Positions 23,676-31,589 of a stretch of DNA of 49,842 nt are shown piece by piece. Every line of letters begins with the position of its first letter. Position 1 is the stretch's first letter. The stretch lies in NCBI GenBank assembly GCA_030746635.1, contig JASLMH010000011.1, forward strand, positions 1 to 49,842. The letters run 5' to 3'. Position numbers and translations under genes: made by a program. The notes beneath the pieces are model-generated. The model was given only the letters and a program-made list of their open reading frames with translations. It was not told the origin of the DNA and made no database searches. Source of the stretch: Alphaproteobacteria bacterium. GTDB lineage: Bacteria > Pseudomonadota > Alphaproteobacteria > GCA-2731375.

Positions 23676-24812
23676 ATGCGGGAAGCGTTTGCCGGGATCA
23701 CCATGCTGGAAGTTGGCACGATGACGCCGGGGAAATATTGCGGCTATCTGCTGTCGGGCTGGGGCGCGCGATGCCTGCGGGTGGAGCGGCCGGCGGCGGG
23801 CGACGAAGTCAGCACCGAGGATCTGTTGTTGAACCGGGGCAAGCGCTCGATCGCCCTGAACCTGCGGGCGGACGGCGGCCGCGAGGTGCTGCTGCGGCTG
23901 GTCGAAGGGGCGGATGTGCTGATGGAATCCTACCGCCCCGGCGTCACCGAACGCCTCGGCATCGACTATCCGGCGCTGCGCCGGCTCAACGAGGCGTTGG
24001 TCTATTGCTCGCTGTCGGGCTTCGGCCAGGACGGCCCGGACCGGCTGCGGCCGGCCTACGATCTGCTGTTTCAGGCCGAGACCGGGTTCAGCCATCTGCT
24101 GACGCCGGCCGGTGGCCTGCCGGCACCGCCGCGCACCTACCTGGCCGATGCGGTGTCCGGCCTGATGGCCGCCTTCGCCATCGCCGCCGCCCTGCACCGG
24201 CGGGCGGCCACCGGCCGGGGCGGCCAGGTCGATTTGTCGATGCAGGAAAGCCTGTTCTCGCTGTTGGCGGTGTCCCACGGCACGCTTGGCGAAAGCGACC
24301 TGAGCGCGGGAGCGGCGACCGAGGCCTGGTCGCGCCGCCCGGCCTACGACATCTACCGGGCGGCCGACGGCCGCTACCTCGCCGTGGCGGCGGCGCGCGA
24401 AGCCTCCTGCCGGGCCCTGTTCGAACATCTGGGACGAGGGGAGCTGGCGGACGAGGCCATGCGCCCCGGCGATGGCGCCGGCGCGGCCGCCGAATTCCTG
24501 CGCCAAGCCCTGGGCGGCAAGCCGGCGGCGGCCTGGCAGGCGGAGCTGGCGGCGCTGGATATCGAAGTGGCGGTGGTGAACAGCCCGGCCGAGGCGTTCG
24601 AACTGCCGCAACTGCAATCCCGCGGCATGGTGGTGGAGAGCGAGCATCCGCAGGCCGGGCGGCTGCGCCAGATCGGCGTGCCCGGCGTCGGCCCCGACGG
24701 CGATGGCCTGGGCCCGGCCCCCGCTATTGGCGCCGATACCGAGGCGGTGCTGCGCGAACTGGACTACGACGAGGCCGCTATCGCCCGCCTGCGGGAAGAC
24801 GGCGCGATCTGA
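23676..24812 (+). CDS. CoA-transferase, family III (CaiB/BaiF)
   Basis: This is a 378-residue protein with family III features: ITMLEVGTMTPGKYCGYLLSGWGARCLRVERP near the start, then LLLNRGKRSIALNLRADGGREVLLRLVEGADVLMESYRPGVTERLGIDYPALRRLNEALVYCSLSGFGQDGP. The usual catalytic aspartate region appears here as DLLFQAETGFSHLLTP. There, the expected DxxxQAxxG pattern is kept as Y-DLLFQAETG, with D near 130. It transfers CoA from an acyl-CoA to a free acid. The ATG has GAGGAGG a few bases upstream. It is divergent from the branched-chain dehydrogenase operon and may activate a related acid. The substrate is unknown. Confidence 0.87.
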   Translation: MREAFAGITMLEVGTMTPGKYCGYLLSGWGARCLRVERPAAGDEVSTEDLLLNRGKRSIALNLRADGGREVLLRLVEGADVLMESYRPGVTERLGIDYPALRRLNEALVYCSLSGFGQDGPDRLRPAYDLLFQAETGFSHLLTPAGGLPAPPRTYLADAVSGLMAAFAIAAALHRRAATGRGGQVDLSMQESLFSLLAVSHGTLGESDLSAGAATEAWSRRPAYDIYRAADGRYLAVAAAREASCRALFEHLGRGELADEAMRPGDGAGAAAEFLRQALGGKPAAAWQAELAALDIEVAVVNSPAEAFELPQLQSRGMVVESEHPQAGRLRQIGVPGVGPDGDGLGPAPAIGADTEAVLRELDYDEAAIARLREDGAI

Positions 24813-24864
24813 CGCCGCCGGCGCCGTGCTAGTGTCGCCATCTTGTACCCGAGGAGACGTCCCG

Positions 24865-25935
24865 ATGACCCCACCGACCAGCCCGGACCGCCGGACCCCG
24901 GCGGTGCCCGACGATCCGACCGTCGGCCGCAACACCGAACGCCTGAACGAACTGGCCCTGGCCTTCAAGCAGAGCCAGGCCCTGGCCGCCGCCATCGAAT
25001 TCGACCTGTTCACCGCCCTCTCGGAAGGCGCCGGCACGCCGGAGGCGGCGGCCCGTCATTGCGGCATCGACCCGGAAACCGCCGACCGTTTGCTGATCAT
25101 CGCCAAGGCCATGAACCTGGTGCGCGACGTCGATGGCCAGGCCGTCAACCTGGATGACGTGGAGCGCTACCTGGTGCGGGGCAAGCCCGGCTATTTCGGC
25201 GATTACCTGCGCTTCACCATTCCCACCGAATACGACGAGATGCGCAATTTCCCCGACAACCTGCGTAACGTCAGTTCCGAGCCGTTGCCGTCGAAGCTGT
25301 ACGAAGGCGACCTGAACGACCCCGAGCGGGCCCGGCAGTTCACCACCGCCGGCTACAACGCCTCGATCGCCCTGGCCCACCGCCTGGCCAAGCGTTTCGA
25401 TTTCTCCCGCTATCGCCGCTGGCTCGACTTCGCCGGCGGGTCGGGCTGCTATGCCATCGCCGCCTGCGAGCGCCATCCCGAGCTGCGAGCGCTGGTGAAG
25501 GATCATCCGAACGTGGTGCCGATCACCCGCGAATTCGTCGCCAAGCACGGCCTCGAGGAGCGCATCGAGGCCATGCCCGGCGATTTCCTCAAGCCCGAGG
25601 ACTATTCGGACGACTGCGACCTGATCTCCTACATCACGCCGCTGCACTGGTACCTGCGGGACGACGTGCTGCGCACCCTGTCTTATGCCTATGACGCGCT
25701 GCCGCCCGGCGGCGGTGTCTTGATCGTCGGCTATATGCTGAACGAGGACCGCTCCGGGCCGATGGATCCGGCCTTCTATCATCTGCAGGCGATCCGCGAC
25801 GGCCACTACGCCGGCCACGTGCCGAGCGGCCCCCAATATATCGACTACCTGCAACAGGTCGGTTTCGTCGAGGCCGAGTACGAGTGGTTCCTGGCCAACC
25901 GCCTGGGCCGGATCTCGGCCAGCAAGCCGGCTTGA
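24865..25935 (+). CDS. SAM-dependent methyltransferase (O-methyltransferase-like)
   Basis: This is a 356-residue protein with the two-domain plan of O-methyltransferases. The N-terminal dimerisation/winged-helix domain (ALAFKQSQALAAAIEFDLFTALSEGAGTPEAAARHCGIDPETADRLL, about residues 30-75) precedes a Rossmann domain with WLDFAGGSGCYAIAACERHPEL as motif I (about 188-209) and a late PPGGGVLIVGYMLNEDRSGP. Fold members methylate small hydroxylated substrates. Motif I has AGGSG rather than GGGxG. The start ATG follows GAGGAGACGTCCCG. It sits 52 bases after the CoA-transferase on the same strand. A distantly similar protein is encoded at 37984-38988. The substrate cannot be judged. Confidence 0.85.
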   Translation: MTPPTSPDRRTPAVPDDPTVGRNTERLNELALAFKQSQALAAAIEFDLFTALSEGAGTPEAAARHCGIDPETADRLLIIAKAMNLVRDVDGQAVNLDDVERYLVRGKPGYFGDYLRFTIPTEYDEMRNFPDNLRNVSSEPLPSKLYEGDLNDPERARQFTTAGYNASIALAHRLAKRFDFSRYRRWLDFAGGSGCYAIAACERHPELRALVKDHPNVVPITREFVAKHGLEERIEAMPGDFLKPEDYSDDCDLISYITPLHWYLRDDVLRTLSYAYDALPPGGGVLIVGYMLNEDRSGPMDPAFYHLQAIRDGHYAGHVPSGPQYIDYLQQVGFVEAEYEWFLANRLGRISASKPA

Positions 25936-26025
25936 CGCGGCGCGGTGGAGATTCCGGTTGAGTCCGGGGCCGCCGATCGATCAAGCTAGGGATCGGGGCG
26001 ACTCGCGCCAGGGGAGGGGACCGCC

Positions 26026-26418
26026 ATGTACACCGCGACGACCAACGACATCACCGTGCAGGTGGAGCCGCAATTCCTCGACGAGCATTCCGAGCCGGCC
26101 GAAGACCACTACCTCTGGGCCTATACCATCCGCATCGAGAACGGCGGCGAGGAGACGGTGCAACTGCTGAACCGGCATTGGATCATCACCGATGCCCGCG
26201 GCCAGGTGGAGGAAGTGCGCGGCCCCGGCGTGGTCGGCGAACAGCCGGTCTTGGAGCCGGGCGAAAGCTTCGAATACACCTCGGGCTGTCCCCTCGGCAC
26301 GCCGTCCGGGGTGATGTACGGCAGCTACGAGATGACCGGCCGGGCCGGCGAACGCTTCGATATCGAGATCCCGGCCTTCTCCCTCGACAGCCCGTTCCAG
26401 CAGCGGCAGGTGAATTAG
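26026..26418 (+). CDS. apaG: Co2+/Mg2+ efflux-associated protein ApaG
   Basis: This is a 130-residue immunoglobulin-like ApaG protein. The pattern is nearly complete: ITVQVEPQFLDEHSEPAEDHYLWAYTIRIENGGEETVQLLNRHWIITDARGQVEEVRGPGVVGEQPVLEPGESFEYTSGCPLGTPSGVMYGSYEM. ApaG is a small beta-sandwich protein. Mutants in enterobacteria affect cobalt resistance and diadenosine tetraphosphate levels, but its biochemical role remains unclear. A strong GGGGAGGGG precedes the ATG. Its TAG overlaps, on the opposite strand, the TAA of the convergent 2Fe-2S gene, so there is no space for a terminator between them. Usual family length; identification is secure. Confidence 0.95.
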   Translation: MYTATTNDITVQVEPQFLDEHSEPAEDHYLWAYTIRIENGGEETVQLLNRHWIITDARGQVEEVRGPGVVGEQPVLEPGESFEYTSGCPLGTPSGVMYGSYEMTGRAGERFDIEIPAFSLDSPFQQRQVN

Positions 26419-26768
26419 CCTTCGCCGAGGGCGTACCGCAGGGTTTCCTTGGGCGGCGCCGTATCGGTGACCAGATCGCGGATTAGTTTCTTGTTGCCCA
26501 GGGGCGCCACGGTGACCGGCTGCCGGCCCAGGCGGGCGGTGCAGGCATAGGCGGCCTTGCCGTCGACCTCGACCAGGCATTCCTTGCAGGTGTTGGCGTT
26601 GGTGCAGGAATAGCGGACGGCCAGCGAGGCGTCGCGGTTGGCCCGGATCCAGATCAACGCGTCCAGCACCGACATGCCCTCGCGATAGGGCACCTGGTAG
26701 CTCTCGATCCGCGCCGGATCGCCCGGGGCGCCGCGCTGGATGTTGATCCGCGCCGTCTGCGTGGTCAT
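26415..26768 (-). CDS. Minimal SdhB-like 2Fe-2S protein
   Basis: This is a 117-residue protein matching only the N-terminal ferredoxin domain of succinate dehydrogenase/fumarate reductase iron-sulfur subunits. It begins ARINIQRGAPGDPARIESYQVPYREGMSVLDALIWI, as SdhB does. Its cysteines are C55, C61, C64 and C76, i.e. C-x5-C-x2-C-x11-C. Classic SdhB has C-x4-C-x2-C/D-x11-C and a second domain with 4Fe-4S and 3Fe-4S clusters, which is wholly absent. The start overlaps the flavoprotein stop (ATGA), so the two are almost surely partners. It may ferry electrons from the flavoprotein to a separate acceptor. No membrane anchor is encoded beside it. Confidence 0.8.
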   Translation of the reverse strand: MTTQTARINIQRGAPGDPARIESYQVPYREGMSVLDALIWIRANRDASLAVRYSCTNANTCKECLVEVDGKAAYACTARLGRQPVTVAPLGNKKLIRDLVTDTAPPKETLRYALGEG

Positions 26769-28483
26769 TGCGCCGCCGCCAAGGGTGCGAGTTCGAAGCT
26801 GCCGCGCACCACCGCCCGCCGTTCCACCGTCGGCACGCCATTCACCAGGCGCACCACCTGATTGACCTCCCAGGCCGGATCGCTGGCCGGGAAGTCGTCG
26901 CGCTGGTGGGCGCCGCGGCTTTCCTGGCGGGCCAGGGCGCTCAGGGTGATGGCCTCGGCGGCGATCAGTCCCGCCCGCAAATCGAACCAGTCCTGCACGG
27001 CCAGGGCGAAGGGGTCGCGCCGGCCCGGCGCCAGGGCCGGCAGGTCGAGCTCCCTCATCTGCCGCAGGCGGGCCAACGCGGATTTCAGGCCCGCCTGGTC
27101 GCGCAGCAGGCCGACCTTGTCCCACATCATCTCCTGCAGTTCGCCGAAGATCGGGCCGATGCCGGCGGTCTGGGCACTCACCTCGCCCTCCTCGACGGCC
27201 CGGATCGCCGCCACCCCGGCCCGGGCCAGGTCGTCGTCCCACCGCATGGTCTGCCCGGCCGCCCAGGCGGCGGTGAAGCGCCCGGCCCGTTCGCCGAACA
27301 CGAAGGCTTCCGAAATGGCGTTGCCCGACAGCCGGTTGGCGCCGTTGGCCCCGCCCACCGCCTCGCCGGCGGCGTACAGGCCGGCCACGTTGGTCGCCAT
27401 CTCGCCATTCACCCGGATGCCGCCCATGTGGTAGTGGGCGATCGGCGACACCTCGATGGCCCGTTTGGTCAGGTCGATGCCGTTGGCCAGCAGGCGGTCG
27501 ATCACCGGGCCGAAGGCGGCGCGCAGATCGGCCTCCGCGATATGCTCGAAACTGAGATAGGCGCCGCCGGCGGGGGAGCCGCGGCCGGCCGCCACCTCGC
27601 TCAGGATGGCGAAGCTGGCGACGTCGCGGGAGACGGTATAGGTGCCGGAATCGCTGGCGCCGTAGTTATGGATGAACTCCTCGTGCCGGCCGTTCAACAG
27701 CCTGCCGCCCAGCTTGTAGCGGAAGGGATCCCACATGATCGGATCCATGCCGACCAGGCGCGGCGCCAGATGGCCGATCGGGAAGAACTGCACGAACTCC
27801 ATGTCGATCAGTTCGGCCCCGGCGGTGAGTGCCAGGGCGAAGGCAGCGCCGCCCATGTTGGCCGAGGCGCTGTTGCGGCGGTACAGGCGGGTCAGGCCGC
27901 CGGCCGCCAGGATCACCGCCTTGGCGGCGATGGTCACCGACCGGCCGGTCTCCATATCGATGCCGACGGCGCCGACGACCCGGCCGTCATCGCGCACCAG
28001 ATCGGTGATCGACAGGCCGCCGACCCTGACGATGGCGTCGTGCCGGGCCACCTGGCTGCGCAGGGTCTTGGCCACCGCCGGGCCGGTGTTGAGGAAATCC
28101 ACATAGACGCAGCGACGGATCTTGTGGCCCGGCGCCATGGCCTGGGTCAGGTGGCCGTCGGCCCGGGCCCAGCCGACCTTCCATTGATCCATCTCGCGAA
28201 TGCGCTCGGGCGCCTCGCGGCAAAGGATCGCCGCCAGTTCCTCGTTGCACAGGTTCCGGCCCGCGTCCAGGGTGTCGGCCAGGTGATGGGTCCAGTGATC
28301 CGGCTCCTGCTCGCCCAGGGCCACCGCCACGGTCATCTGCGCCATCACCGTGGCGCCGCCGCGGCCGATCAGGCTCTTGTCCGCCAGCACCACCCGGGCG
28401 CCGCCACGGGCGGCGGCGATCGCCGCGTACATGCCGGCGCCGCCGGCGCCGACCACCAGGATATCGGTCGAAAGATGGCTCAA
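26765..28483 (-). CDS. Fumarate reductase/succinate dehydrogenase-type flavoprotein
   Basis: This is a 572-residue FAD protein with an N-terminal Rossmann loop (VVGAGGAGMYAAIAAARGGARVVLADK), then SPIAHYHMGGIRVNGEMATNVAGLYAAGEAVGGANGANRLSGNAISEAFVFG and a helical C-terminal capping domain. The pattern fits SdhA/FrdA/L-aspartate oxidase. The histidine that binds FAD covalently in SdhA (in a SHT-type motif) is missing: the aligned stretch reads GRGGATVMAQM, so FAD should be non-covalent. Start is uncertain. The TTG at 28483 has GGAAAGGG 7 bases upstream; an earlier TTG at 28531 has no ribosome site. It is coupled to a minimal 2Fe-2S subunit and divergent from the B12 mutase operon. Confidence 0.82.
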   Translation of the reverse strand: MSHLSTDILVVGAGGAGMYAAIAAARGGARVVLADKSLIGRGGATVMAQMTVAVALGEQEPDHWTHHLADTLDAGRNLCNEELAAILCREAPERIREMDQWKVGWARADGHLTQAMAPGHKIRRCVYVDFLNTGPAVAKTLRSQVARHDAIVRVGGLSITDLVRDDGRVVGAVGIDMETGRSVTIAAKAVILAAGGLTRLYRRNSASANMGGAAFALALTAGAELIDMEFVQFFPIGHLAPRLVGMDPIMWDPFRYKLGGRLLNGRHEEFIHNYGASDSGTYTVSRDVASFAILSEVAAGRGSPAGGAYLSFEHIAEADLRAAFGPVIDRLLANGIDLTKRAIEVSPIAHYHMGGIRVNGEMATNVAGLYAAGEAVGGANGANRLSGNAISEAFVFGERAGRFTAAWAAGQTMRWDDDLARAGVAAIRAVEEGEVSAQTAGIGPIFGELQEMMWDKVGLLRDQAGLKSALARLRQMRELDLPALAPGRRDPFALAVQDWFDLRAGLIAAEAITLSALARQESRGAHQRDDFPASDPAWEVNQVVRLVNGVPTVERRAVVRGSFELAPLAAAQ

Positions 28484-28645
28484 GGCGCGGCCCTTTCCAG
28501 GCTCCTTGGCGTCCGCTGGCCATTGTTTCAAATGGCCGCGTCCGGCTCAAGGCCGCCGGAGATTTGCCGCGCTGTCGGGAAACCGGCATCATGGCCGGCG
28601 GGACGGGGATTGCGACGGACGTTGATTGGGGCGAGGGAGGCCTGG

Positions 28646-30277
28646 ATGACGGCTGACGAACGCGAGAAGACCTGGACCTCGGCCTCGGGCATACCGTTGC
28701 AGCCCTTTTACCGCGCCGCCGATGTGCCGGCCGAGCACCGGGCGGATGCCGACGGCGCGCCCGGCGAGGGCGCCTTCCTGCGCGGCGCCTATCCGACGGG
28801 CTACCGCACCAAGCCCTGGCGGATTTTCCAGCTCAGCGGTTTCGGCAAGCCGGAGGACGAGAACGAACGCATCAAGATGCTGCTCGCCCATGGCGAGACC
28901 GGCTTCATCATGGAGCACGACCGCAACACCGCCGATCACATGTACGACGCCGACCACCCCGAGGTGGTGGCCCGGGCCCGCGACGTCGGCCTGACCGGCG
29001 CGGTGATGCAAAGCGTCAACGACATCGCCATCTGCCTCGACGGCATCCCGCTCGAGGCCACCTACGGCCACGCTGGCGGCGGCGTCGTGCAGCACGCCCC
29101 CTTCGCCCTGGCCGGCTATTGGACCGTGGCCCGGCGGCGCGGCCTGGACCTCTCCCGGCTGCCCGGCACCGGGCAAAGCGATTTCAACCTGACCTATCTG
29201 GGCTGCCCGCCGAAACAGCAGATCCCCACCGGCCCGGGCCTGCGTTTCAACATCGACATCGTCGAGTTCTGCGCCGAACATTTGCCGCGCTGGGTGCCGG
29301 TGTCGATCGCCGCCTACAATGCCGCCGATTCCGGTATCAACGCCTATCAGGAACTGGGCGCCCTGTTCGCCAACGCCATCGAGTATCTCGACGAGGTGCA
29401 GCGCCGGGGCAAGATGGAGGTGGCGCAGGCGGCCCGCGGCGTCGGCGGCGTCAGCTTCCGGCTGTCCATGGACCTGTTCGAGGAAGCCTGCAAGATGCGG
29501 GCGGCGCGCAAGATGTGGTCGACCCTGTTGCGCGAACGTTACGGCATCAACGATCCCAAGGTCGCCAACCTGCGCATCCACTGCGTCACCGCCGGCTCCC
29601 GCATGACCTATCAACAGCCCCTCAACAACATCGTCCGGGGCACCCTGATGGGCTTGGCCGGCATCCTCGGCGGCATCCAGTCGCTCGGCGTCTCGGGCTA
29701 TGACGAGGCGCTGTCGATCCCTTCCGAGCATGCCCACCAGATGTCGGTGCGGATCCAGCAGATCCTGCAGAACGAGACCAACCTGACGGCGGTGGCCGAT
29801 CCCCTGGGCGGTTCCCACTATGCCGAAAGCCTGACGGCGGAACTGATCGAGCGGGGCCGGGCCTTCCAGGAGCAGATCCTGGAGCAGGGCGGTTATCTGG
29901 CCTGCCTGGACAGCGGCTGGCTGCAGGCCCGGGCGGCCGAGAACCAGGTCGCCGAGTTCGAGGCCCAGGACAAGGGCGAGCAGATCGTCGTCGGCGTCAA
30001 TGCCTTCGCCGAGGATATCTCGCCGCACGAGATCGACGGCTTCATGGGCGTCGACGATGCCTATGACATCGCCATCGAACGGGTCAAAGGGGTCCGTGCC
30101 AATCGCGACGGCGCGCGGGCGTCTGCGGCCATGCAGGCCCTGGCGGCGGGCTGTCGCGGCGACGACAACGTCATGCCCCTGATGATGGAAGCAATGGACG
30201 CGGAGGTCACCCTGGGCGAGGTCGGCGATGTCTTCCGCGATGCCTTCGGCGACTGGCAATCGCCGATCGCCATGTAA
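28646..30277 (+). CDS. B12-dependent acyl-CoA mutase-like protein, large (substrate) subunit
   Basis: This is a 543-residue protein matching the substrate-binding TIM barrel of methylmalonyl-CoA mutase: YPTGY (49-53), KPWRIFQLSGFG, QPLNNIVRG, ILGGIQSLGVSGYDEALSIPSEHAHQMSVRIQQIL and DPLGGSHY. It lacks the B12-binding domain, which is encoded by the next gene, as in isobutyryl-CoA mutase and 2-hydroxyisobutyryl-CoA mutase. Active-site residues differ from characterised enzymes. The QNDILKEY-type segment reads QSDFNLTYLGC (177-187), with C187 at the place of the carboxylate-binding Arg207. The GYH motif reads AYN, with N225 in place of the conserved His244. Tyr89 is kept as Y53. The reaction and substrate are therefore open. 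GGGAGG sits 5 bases before the ATG. Confidence 0.82.
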   Translation: MTADEREKTWTSASGIPLQPFYRAADVPAEHRADADGAPGEGAFLRGAYPTGYRTKPWRIFQLSGFGKPEDENERIKMLLAHGETGFIMEHDRNTADHMYDADHPEVVARARDVGLTGAVMQSVNDIAICLDGIPLEATYGHAGGGVVQHAPFALAGYWTVARRRGLDLSRLPGTGQSDFNLTYLGCPPKQQIPTGPGLRFNIDIVEFCAEHLPRWVPVSIAAYNAADSGINAYQELGALFANAIEYLDEVQRRGKMEVAQAARGVGGVSFRLSMDLFEEACKMRAARKMWSTLLRERYGINDPKVANLRIHCVTAGSRMTYQQPLNNIVRGTLMGLAGILGGIQSLGVSGYDEALSIPSEHAHQMSVRIQQILQNETNLTAVADPLGGSHYAESLTAELIERGRAFQEQILEQGGYLACLDSGWLQARAAENQVAEFEAQDKGEQIVVGVNAFAEDISPHEIDGFMGVDDAYDIAIERVKGVRANRDGARASAAMQALAAGCRGDDNVMPLMMEAMDAEVTLGEVGDVFRDAFGDWQSPIAM

Positions 30278-30298
30278 CCTGCTTTGAGTTCCCCGGCC

Positions 30299-30709
30299 AT
30301 GCCAGTACCCAGCCGTCAGAGCAATACCGCCCGCATCGTCATCGCCAAGACCGCCCTGGACGGCCATTGGCGCGGCCCGCAACTGGTGGCCCACGCCCTG
30401 GGCGAGGCCGGCTACGAGGTCGAATTGATCGGCATGCGGCAGGCCGACGAGATCATCGCCACGGCCAGCGAGCGCCAGGCCGACCTGATCGGCCTGCATA
30501 TCGGCGGCCACGTGGCGGTGGCCGAACAGGTGATCGAGGCGATCCGGGCCGCCCTGCCCGAAGTGCCGATCTTCGTCGGCGGCGTGGTGCCGCCCTGGGC
30601 CAAGAAACGATTGGAAGCCATGGGCGTCGAGGTCTACCCGCCCGGTTCGCAGATGCGCGACATCATCAACGCCGCCGCCCGTCTGACCGGCTTCGATCCG
30701 GTCGGCTGA
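30299..30709 (+). CDS. Cobalamin-binding small subunit of acyl-CoA mutase
   Basis: This is a 136-residue protein with the base-off/His-on B12 motif: AKTALDGHWRG, giving K17, D21, H23 and G26 (DxHxxG; H23 should ligate cobalt). A GG follows later in FVGGVVPPWAKKRLEAMGVEVYPPGSQMRDII. The usual SxL motif is not evident; the aligned segment reads GLHIGGHVAVAEQ. It should form the active mutase with the large subunit encoded 21 bases upstream. A TTG at 30284 would add five residues, and neither start has a convincing ribosome site, so coupling to the upstream stop is likely. No MeaB/ArgK-type chaperone is encoded nearby. Confidence 0.88.
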   Translation: MPVPSRQSNTARIVIAKTALDGHWRGPQLVAHALGEAGYEVELIGMRQADEIIATASERQADLIGLHIGGHVAVAEQVIEAIRAALPEVPIFVGGVVPPWAKKRLEAMGVEVYPPGSQMRDIINAAARLTGFDPVG

Positions 30710-30716
30710 ATTGGCG

Positions 30717-31589
30717 ATGTCGACGGCCGCATTGATCGAGCGTTTCCTCGCCGGTGAGCTGGCGGGGACCGAGGCGCCGGACGAGGCGGCCTGGTACGGG
30801 CTCTGGTGCGGCGCCGACCTGGGCGCCCTGCCGCCGCCTATCGCTGCCCTGCACGGCGGCCTGCTGGCCGACCGATTGGCCTGGGTGTTCGTCGCCGGCT
30901 ACCAGGCGGCCGTCCGCAGCGTCTTCCCGGAAGTGCCTAGCACCGGCTGGGCCGCCTACGTGGCCACCGAGGACAAGGAAGACCCGCGGGCCCATCCAGG
31001 GACGACATTGCGGCGCGATGGTGATGGCTGGCGGCTGAACGGGTACAAACACTGGGTCGCCCAGTCCCGCAATGTCGACCATCTGGTGGTGACGGTAAAT
31101 GACGATGGCGACGATGTGCGATGTCTGCTTGTCGACCGGAGGCAGTCCGGCGTCGACCTGAGCCATCGCGAGGAGCCTGGATTCCTGGCCGCCATGAGCC
31201 AGGGGTTCGCTCGGTTCGACGATGTCGAGATCACCGCGGACCGGGTCCTGACCGGCGATCGAGTCCGGCTGTTCGGGCACACAGAGCCGCCCTTCGTGAT
31301 GCTGGCGGCGACTGGCTTTCTGCTCGGCCGTTTGCAGGACGCCGATCCCGGACTGTCGGATGACTTGGCCGCCCTGGCCCTGGCCCTGGCGGCGGCCTGC
31401 CAGGCGCCGCCGGTGCCGCGGCAATTGCTGGCCGGCCTGGATCGCAGCCTGCAACAGGGTATCGAACGTTTCGCCGCCGTGGTGGACACCGACGCCCTAC
31501 CCGACTGGGCGGCGGACCGGCGGCTATTGGCCATGTACAGCCCGCGCCTGCAACGGCACGGCGGCCGTCCGGAGGAGGAGGGGACATGA
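30717..31589 (+). CDS. Acyl-CoA dehydrogenase-like protein, short
   Basis: This is a 290-residue protein with an acyl-CoA dehydrogenase middle domain: AAYVATEDKEDPRAHPGTTLRRDGDGWRLNGYKHWVAQSRNVDHLVV, where GYKHWVA matches the GxKxWIT motif, and FDDVEITADRVL closes the beta domain. Full-length acyl-CoA dehydrogenases are about 380 residues with two helical domains. Here the N-terminal domain is abbreviated and the C-terminal domain is reduced to about 90 Ala/Leu-rich residues. I cannot find the catalytic glutamate region or the QxxGG FAD contacts. It may be a non-catalytic or altered relative. Its TGA overlaps the next gene's ATG (31586-31589), placing it firmly in the mutase operon. Confidence 0.65.
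   Translation: MSTAALIERFLAGELAGTEAPDEAAWYGLWCGADLGALPPPIAALHGGLLADRLAWVFVAGYQAAVRSVFPEVPSTGWAAYVATEDKEDPRAHPGTTLRRDGDGWRLNGYKHWVAQSRNVDHLVVTVNDDGDDVRCLLVDRRQSGVDLSHREEPGFLAAMSQGFARFDDVEITADRVLTGDRVRLFGHTEPPFVMLAATGFLLGRLQDADPGLSDDLAALALALAAACQAPPVPRQLLAGLDRSLQQGIERFAAVVDTDALPDWAADRRLLAMYSPRLQRHGGRPEEEGT

Noticed and set aside
26768-28645. A very long + strand open frame continuing upstream of the mutase gene
   Set aside because: It runs antisense to the flavoprotein gene and is rich in Gly/His/Arg, typical of shadow frames in GC-rich DNA. The mutase has its own ATG with GGGAGG at 28646.
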